Of a stretch of DNA of 64,000 bases, positions 59,635-64,000 are shown piece by piece. The translations under genes were made by a program, and so were the position numbers. This DNA comes from Pseudomonas citronellolis. Its GTDB lineage: Bacteria; Pseudomonadota; Gammaproteobacteria; Pseudomonadales; Pseudomonadaceae. Location: contig NZ_FOLS01000032.1 of assembly GCF_900112375.1 (NCBI RefSeq), positions 1 to 64,000 of the forward strand. The letters are read 5' to 3'. Positions within the stretch are counted from its first letter, which is position 1. Each line of letters begins with the position of its first letter. Under the pieces are notes generated by a model that was not told the DNA's origin, did not search any database, and saw nothing but the letters and a program-made list of their open reading frames with translations.

Positions 59635-61184
59635 GCAAGCGCCAGCCCATCGCCACCGGGTCGGAATGGACCTTCGAGCTGATCCGCCAGTACGACCGGG
59701 AGATCAGCCGTATCGCCGAGCGCTACGCGCTGGACACCTACCCGAACCAGATCGAGGTCATCACCGCCGAGCAGATGATGGACGCCTACGCCTCGGTCGG
59801 CATGCCCATCGGTTATAACCACTGGTCCTACGGCAAGCATTTCCTCAGCACGGAAAAGAACTACAAGCGCGGGCAGATGGGCCTGGCGTACGAGATCGTC
59901 ATCAACTCCGACCCCTGCATCGCCTACCTGATGGAGGAAAACACCCAGTGCATGCAGGCGCTGGTGATCGCCCATGCCTGCTACGGGCACAACAGCTTCT
60001 TCAAGGGCAACTACCTGTTCCGCACCTGGACCGACGCCAGCTCGATCATCGACTACCTGGTGTTCGCCAAGCAGTACATCATGCAGTGCGAGGAGCGCTA
60101 CGGCATCGACGCGGTGGAAGACCTGCTGGACTCCTGCCACGCCCTGATGAACTACGGCGTCGACCGCTACAAGCGGCCCTACCCCATCTCCGCCGAGGAA
60201 GAGCGGCAGCGCCAGAAGGAACGCGAGGAACTCATCCAGCGCCAGGTCAACGACCTGTGGCGGACCATCCCGCGCGCTGCCGGCAAGGACAAGGAACAGG
60301 AACTGGCGCGCTACCCCAGCGAGCCGCAGGAGAACATCCTCTACTTCATCGAGAAGAACGCCCCGCTGCTGGAACCCTGGCAGCGCGAAGTGGTGCGCAT
60401 CGTGCGCAAGGTGGCGCAGTACTTCTACCCGCAGCGCCAGACCCAGGTGATGAACGAAGGCTGGGCGACCTTCTGGCACTACACCCTGATCAACGACCTC
60501 TACGACGAGGGCCTGGTCACCGACGGCTTCATGATGGAGTTCCTCCAGTACCACACCAGCGTGGTCTACCAGCCCGGCTTCGACAGCCCCTACTACAGCG
60601 GCATCAACCCCTACGCCCTGGGCTTCGCCATGTACCGCGACATCCGTCGCATCTGCGAGGAGCCCACCGAGGAAGACCGCCGCTGGTTCCCCGACTACGC
60701 CGGCAGCGACTGGCTGGCCACCCTCAAGTTCGCCATGAAGAGCTTCAAGGACGAGAGCTTCGTGCTGCAGTTCCTCTCGCCCAAGGTGATCCGCGAGTTC
60801 AAGCTGTTCAGCATCCTCGACGACGACCAGAAGGACGACCTGCTGGTCGACGCCATCCACGACGACGACGGCTACCGCAAGATCCGCGAGACCCTCGCCG
60901 CGCAGTACAACCTGGGCAACCGCGAGCCCAACGTGCAGATCTGGAACGTCGACCGCCGCGGCGACCGTTCCCTGACCCTGCGCCACCAGCAGCACGACCG
61001 CCAGCCGCTGGGCGAATCCACCGAGGACGTGATGAAGCACCTGCACCGCCTGTGGGGCTTCGACATCCACCTGGAAACCCTCAACGGCGAGCAGGTCGTG
61101 CAGACCCACCACATGCCCCCAAAGGGTGAACGCGAGAACGAGGACGGCTACCCGCGGCTGGACCTGATCATCCCGCCCATTTGA
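59631..61184 (+). CDS. SpoVR family protein (YcgB)
   Basis: Conserved protein of unknown activity that accompanies PrkA and YeaH in proteobacteria. The 517-residue chain has the family blocks [28 protein letters not shown] and [13 protein letters not shown]; the clustered His, Asp and Glu residues suggest a metal site. The start was set at [10 protein letters not shown] after GAGGAGG, overlapping the upstream stop. Confidence 0.93.
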   Translation: MSKRQPIATGSEWTFELIRQYDREISRIAERYALDTYPNQIEVITAEQMMDAYASVGMPIGYNHWSYGKHFLSTEKNYKRGQMGLAYEIVINSDPCIAYLMEENTQCMQALVIAHACYGHNSFFKGNYLFRTWTDASSIIDYLVFAKQYIMQCEERYGIDAVEDLLDSCHALMNYGVDRYKRPYPISAEEERQRQKEREELIQRQVNDLWRTIPRAAGKDKEQELARYPSEPQENILYFIEKNAPLLEPWQREVVRIVRKVAQYFYPQRQTQVMNEGWATFWHYTLINDLYDEGLVTDGFMMEFLQYHTSVVYQPGFDSPYYSGINPYALGFAMYRDIRRICEEPTEEDRRWFPDYAGSDWLATLKFAMKSFKDESFVLQFLSPKVIREFKLFSILDDDQKDDLLVDAIHDDDGYRKIRETLAAQYNLGNREPNVQIWNVDRRGDRSLTLRHQQHDRQPLGESTEDVMKHLHRLWGFDIHLETLNGEQVVQTHHMPPKGERENEDGYPRLDLIIPPI

Positions 61185-61242
61185 TCGGTTGACCCTCCCC
61201 GGGGCAGGACCGAGCATGGCGCCAAGCCCAGCCGAGGTCGCC

Positions 61243-61752
61243 ATGCGTCTTTTCGCCATCCTCCTGCTCTGCCTCGCTCTCGCGACCTGCACCACGCAGA
61301 TCCCCCAGGCCCGGGTGACCCAGGCGGCGGACAGCCGCCTGGCCGGGCTGCAGGCCTTCCAGCTGATGCCCCCGGAAAACGCCGTCGACGCCCTGCCCTA
61401 CGCCAGCCGCTACCCGCTGATCAACGCCTGGCTGCGCCAGGGCCTGGAAAGGCGCGGCTACCGCGAAGCCGGCGCCGCGCAACTGCGCGTCTACTACTGG
61501 CTGGCCCTGCGCGACGCGCCGCTGGAATTCAAGGTCGACGTGCCGCCGCCACAGGCGCTTGGCCCCTACCTGGCCATCCACCGCCTGCGCGACGAGACCG
61601 GCACCCTACGCGTGCGCCTGACCGACCTGCAGGACCAGGTGCTCTGGGAAGGTACCGTCAGCACCGGCTTGAGCCCGGCCCACGCCAGCAGCGAACTGCT
61701 GCGCCACGCGGTCGAAGCGCTGGTAAGCCAGATTCCCCAAGCCACCCCGTAG
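61243..61752 (+). CDS. DUF4136-like lipoprotein
   Basis: Predicted envelope lipoprotein of unknown function. The 169-residue protein starts MRLFAILLLCLALATC with a lipobox LATC (Cys16), followed by a mature domain that resembles DUF4136 proteins (ADSRLAGLQAFQLMPPE, DLQDQVLWEGTVSTGLSP). The longest frame starts 18 codons earlier but lacks a signal there. Ends at a repeat cluster. Confidence 0.75.
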   Translation: MRLFAILLLCLALATCTTQIPQARVTQAADSRLAGLQAFQLMPPENAVDALPYASRYPLINAWLRQGLERRGYREAGAAQLRVYYWLALRDAPLEFKVDVPPPQALGPYLAIHRLRDETGTLRVRLTDLQDQVLWEGTVSTGLSPAHASSELLRHAVEALVSQIPQATP

Positions 61753-61884
61753 GAGCGGACCTTGTCCGCGATAGCCGGAGGTTCCGGCGCGATTCGCGGA
61801 TGAGATCCGCTCCACGCCATTCCCCTGTAGGAGCGGGCCCTGCCCGCGATTCGCGCGCAGGGCGCGCTCCTACAGGCTTGCCCC
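61749..61884. repeat. repeat cluster between the lipoprotein gene and cca
   Basis: Contains GTAGGAGCGGACC (61749), GAGATCCGCTCC (61801), and an inverted repeat pair GTAGGAGCGGGCC (61828) and GGCGCGCTCCTAC (61862-61874). Same end sequence as in the prtN-trpE gap. Confidence 0.75.
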
Positions 61885-61930
61885 CCACGCCCCGAAGCCC
61901 GAAGCTATCCCCCTGACAGGAGAAAGCTTC

Positions 61931-63157
61931 ATGCAGATCTACAAGGTAGGCGGCGCCGTTCGCGACCGTCTGCTCGGCCAAACGGTCAGCGATACCGACT
62001 GGGTGGTGGTCGGCGCCAGCGCCGAAGACATGCTCGAGAAGGGCTATCGCCCGGTGGGCGCGGACTTTCCGGTATTCCTCCATCCCAAGACTGGCGAGGA
62101 ATACGCCCTGGCCCGCACCGAACGCAAGAGCGGCCGCGGCTACGGCGGCTTCACCTTCTACGCCAGCCCCGACGTGAGCCTGGAAGAAGACCTGGTGCGC
62201 CGCGACCTCACCATCAACGCCATGGCCGAGGACGGTAACGGCCGGCTGATCGACCCCTACGGCGGCCAGCGCGACCTCGAAGCCCGCCTGCTGCGCCACG
62301 TCTCCCCGGCCTTCGTCGAAGACCCGCTGCGCGTGCTGCGCGTGGCCCGCTTCGCCGCACGCTTCGCGCCGCTAGGCTTCAAGGTCGCCGACGAAACCCT
62401 GGCGCTGATGCGTGAGCTGTCCGAATCCGGCGAGCTGGAAGCCCTGACGCCCGAACGCAGCTGGAAGGAAATCGCCCGCGCGCTGATGGAAGCCCGCCCC
62501 GACGTGTTCGTCCAGGTGCTGCGCGACTGCGGCGCCCTGGCCGTGCTGATGCCCGAGGTAGACGCCCTGTTCGGCGTGCCGCAACCGGCGCAGCACCACC
62601 CGGAAATCGACACCGGCGAACACCTGCTGGCCGTGCTGCGCCAGTGTGCCGAGCACCGCCAGCCGCTGACCGTGCGCTGGGCCTGCCTGCTCCACGACCT
62701 GGGCAAGGCGCGCACCCGCCGCGAAGACTGGCCCCGGCACATCGCCCATGAACACCTGGGCCTGCCGTTGATCGACGCGGTCAACGCCCGCTTCAAGGCG
62801 CCGCGCGACTGCCAGGAACTGGCGCGCCTGGTCGGCGAATACCACACCCACGCCCATCGCGCCCTGGAACTGCGGCCCAGCACCCTGCTGGAGCTGTTGC
62901 AGGCCTTCGACGTCTACCGCCGGCCGCAGCGTTTCGAGGAATTCATCGCCGCCAGCGAAATGGACGCCCGCGGCCGCCACGGCCTGGAAAACCGCGCTTA
63001 TCCACAAGCCGACTACCTGCGCGGCGCCGCCAAGGCGGCCCGCGAAGTGGCGGTACAGCCATTGCTGGAAAAGGGCTTCAAGGGCGCGGAGCTGGGCGAA
63101 GCGCTCAAGCGCGAACGCCTGAAGGCACTCAAGGCCTACAAGGCAGCCCACCCGTAG
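61931..63157 (+). CDS. cca: CCA-adding tRNA nucleotidyltransferase, multifunctional
   Basis: Adds and repairs the 3' CCA of tRNA. The 408-residue protein has [10 protein letters not shown] and the catalytic pair Asp21/Asp23, [10 protein letters not shown], and a C-terminal HD domain ([18 protein letters not shown]) as in the E. coli-type enzyme that also has phosphatase and 2',3'-cyclic phosphodiesterase activity. Confidence 0.95.
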   Translation: MQIYKVGGAVRDRLLGQTVSDTDWVVVGASAEDMLEKGYRPVGADFPVFLHPKTGEEYALARTERKSGRGYGGFTFYASPDVSLEEDLVRRDLTINAMAEDGNGRLIDPYGGQRDLEARLLRHVSPAFVEDPLRVLRVARFAARFAPLGFKVADETLALMRELSESGELEALTPERSWKEIARALMEARPDVFVQVLRDCGALAVLMPEVDALFGVPQPAQHHPEIDTGEHLLAVLRQCAEHRQPLTVRWACLLHDLGKARTRREDWPRHIAHEHLGLPLIDAVNARFKAPRDCQELARLVGEYHTHAHRALELRPSTLLELLQAFDVYRRPQRFEEFIAASEMDARGRHGLENRAYPQADYLRGAAKAAREVAVQPLLEKGFKGAELGEALKRERLKALKAYKAAHP

Positions 63158-63372
63158 GGCGTATAACCGTTCGGGGTTATACGCCGCCACACCCCAAACC
63201 ACCGCCAACTCCAAGGCCAAACCCGGAGTAGCCTGGGGCCCAGGTCAAACGGCGGATAACGTCGAACGTTATCCGCCCTACACCCCGCCCTCTTGTAGGA
63301 GCGAGCTTGCTCGCGAACGCTTTCCTCCGTGAACGAGGGGGAATGCGGGTTCGCGAGCAAGCTCGCTCCTAC
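63153..63372. repeat. repeat cluster between cca and folK
   Basis: Three elements in a row: a palindrome with GGCGTATAACCG arms (63156-63186), a palindrome with GGCGGATAACG arms (63251-63279), and a perfect 24-bp inverted repeat (63295-63318 with 63349-63372) identical in arm sequence to the one at 31744-31808. Confidence 0.8.
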
Positions 63373-63387
63373 GAAAAGCAGACGGGA

Positions 63388-63924
63388 TCAGGCCGCCGGA
63401 TGCGCCTCGATCAGCGCGGCCGGCGTCAGCTCGGCGCCGCGCCACTGGAAGGGCACCGGCCACAGGCGCTGGTCGATGTCCGCCTCGGCCCAAAGGCTGG
63501 CGAAATCACGCTCGGCGCCCGGATGACGCACATCCGGCGCCAGCAGCGCCAGCGGCCAGAGCACGAAGGCGTTCTTCAGCACCTCGGCGCGCGGCAGCAC
63601 CAGGCCGTCGAACTCGCCGTGCAGGTCGCCGTAGAGCAGCACGTCGATATCCAGCGGCAGGCCCTTGCGCTCCGGCGCGTAGCGGCCGTTGTCGGCCTCG
63701 ATGTGCTTGAGCCGCAGGCTCAGCTCGGCCAGCGGCAGCTCGGTCTCGCCGGTCACCACCAGATTGATGAAGGGGCCGCTGCGGATGCCCACCGGCTCGC
63801 TTTCGAACACCGGCGAGCAGCGCAGGTTGCGGACGAAGCCGGTAAGCGCCTCAAGCCCGGCGTGCAGATGACGCTCGCGCTCGACATTGCTCCCCAGGCC
63901 GAGGAAAACGGTGGTCAGCGGCAT
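63388..63924 (-). CDS. folK: 2-amino-4-hydroxy-6-hydroxymethyldihydropteridine pyrophosphokinase
   Basis: HPPK, folate pathway. The 178-residue protein has FLGLGSN at the N terminus, the pterin-binding loop and the metal-binding LDIDVLLYGD followed by PRAEVLKNAFVLWPLALLAPD. The start overlaps folB by 10 bp. Confidence 0.92.
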   Translation of the reverse strand: MPLTTVFLGLGSNVERERHLHAGLEALTGFVRNLRCSPVFESEPVGIRSGPFINLVVTGETELPLAELSLRLKHIEADNGRYAPERKGLPLDIDVLLYGDLHGEFDGLVLPRAEVLKNAFVLWPLALLAPDVRHPGAERDFASLWAEADIDQRLWPVPFQWRGAELTPAALIEAHPAA

Positions 63925-64000
63925 CCGCGTTCGATCTCCACGCCAACGCCGGCAGCAGCGGCAACCGCACCCGGCTTGGTCACCCGCAGGCGCAGCCAGC
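63915..64000 (-). CDS. folB: dihydroneopterin aldolase, C-terminal end (cut by window edge)
   Basis: Only the last 27 codons are inside the window: WLRLRVTKPGAVAAAAG and VGVEIERGCR, matching the KPGAVRGA...VGVVIERG ending of FolB. The upstream part lies beyond 64000. Confidence 0.8.
   Translation of the reverse strand, partial: WLRLRVTKPGAVAAAAGVGVEIERGCR

Overview
This is a GC-rich chromosomal segment from a Pseudomonas, most likely of the P. aeruginosa group (for example near P. nitroreducens or P. citronellolis). The assignment rests on proteins that read as close relatives of P. aeruginosa proteins (Vfr, LptD, AgtA-D, PrtR, pyocin sheath), and on a gene order that, from memory, matches P. 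aeruginosa PAO1 roughly from PA0582 to PA0668 in inverted orientation. It is a core region carrying one large accessory insert, an R-type tailocin (pyocin).

Layout. Positions 1-416 hold the promoter and leader region of an rRNA operon that runs leftwards out of the window (three tandem promoters and a boxA). Next come tyrS; a murein M23 endopeptidase and anmK; erpA and argC; hemJ, a nitronate monooxygenase-like gene, a DUF805 protein, an SDR, a HIT protein and coq7; then speD, an OsmC-like gene and vfr. The trpGDC operon (13807-16282) is separated from trpE (31982-33469) by the tailocin. Both trp units are preceded by a short Trp-rich leader reading frame ending ARWRWRA; for trpE this is the 3' end of gph.

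The tailocin runs leftwards from its control region: prtN and prtR (rightward); ptrB, a Q-like antiterminator and a GNAT cargo gene (leftward); then a P-box promoter, a leader with an intrinsic terminator, holin, a conserved small protein, spike (V), W, J, I, tail fibre, sheath, tube, tail chaperone E and a small overlapping ORF, tape measure, U, X, D, GH19 endolysin and the two spanins. No capsid, portal, terminase, integrase or F-type tail genes are present, so it is a defective-phage weapon and not a prophage. RecA-stimulated PrtR cleavage is expected to free prtN and ptrB; PrtN then activates the late promoter, and the Q-like protein may carry polymerase through several internal terminators.

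The right part holds gph and rpe; the agtDCBA ABC transporter with a second binding protein and the agtSR two-component system (GABA/5-aminovalerate uptake in P. aeruginosa); a DUF3530 protein; djlA; murU-amgK (muramic acid salvage, complementing anmK); lptD-surA-pdxA-rsmA-apaG-apaH-glpE (outer-membrane and housekeeping cluster); prkA-yeaH-spoVR (stationary-phase/stress cluster); a DUF4136-like lipoprotein; cca; folK; and the end of folB at the right edge. Intergenic gaps are rich in Pseudomonas repeat elements (several families of inverted repeats sharing GTAGGAGCG-type ends).
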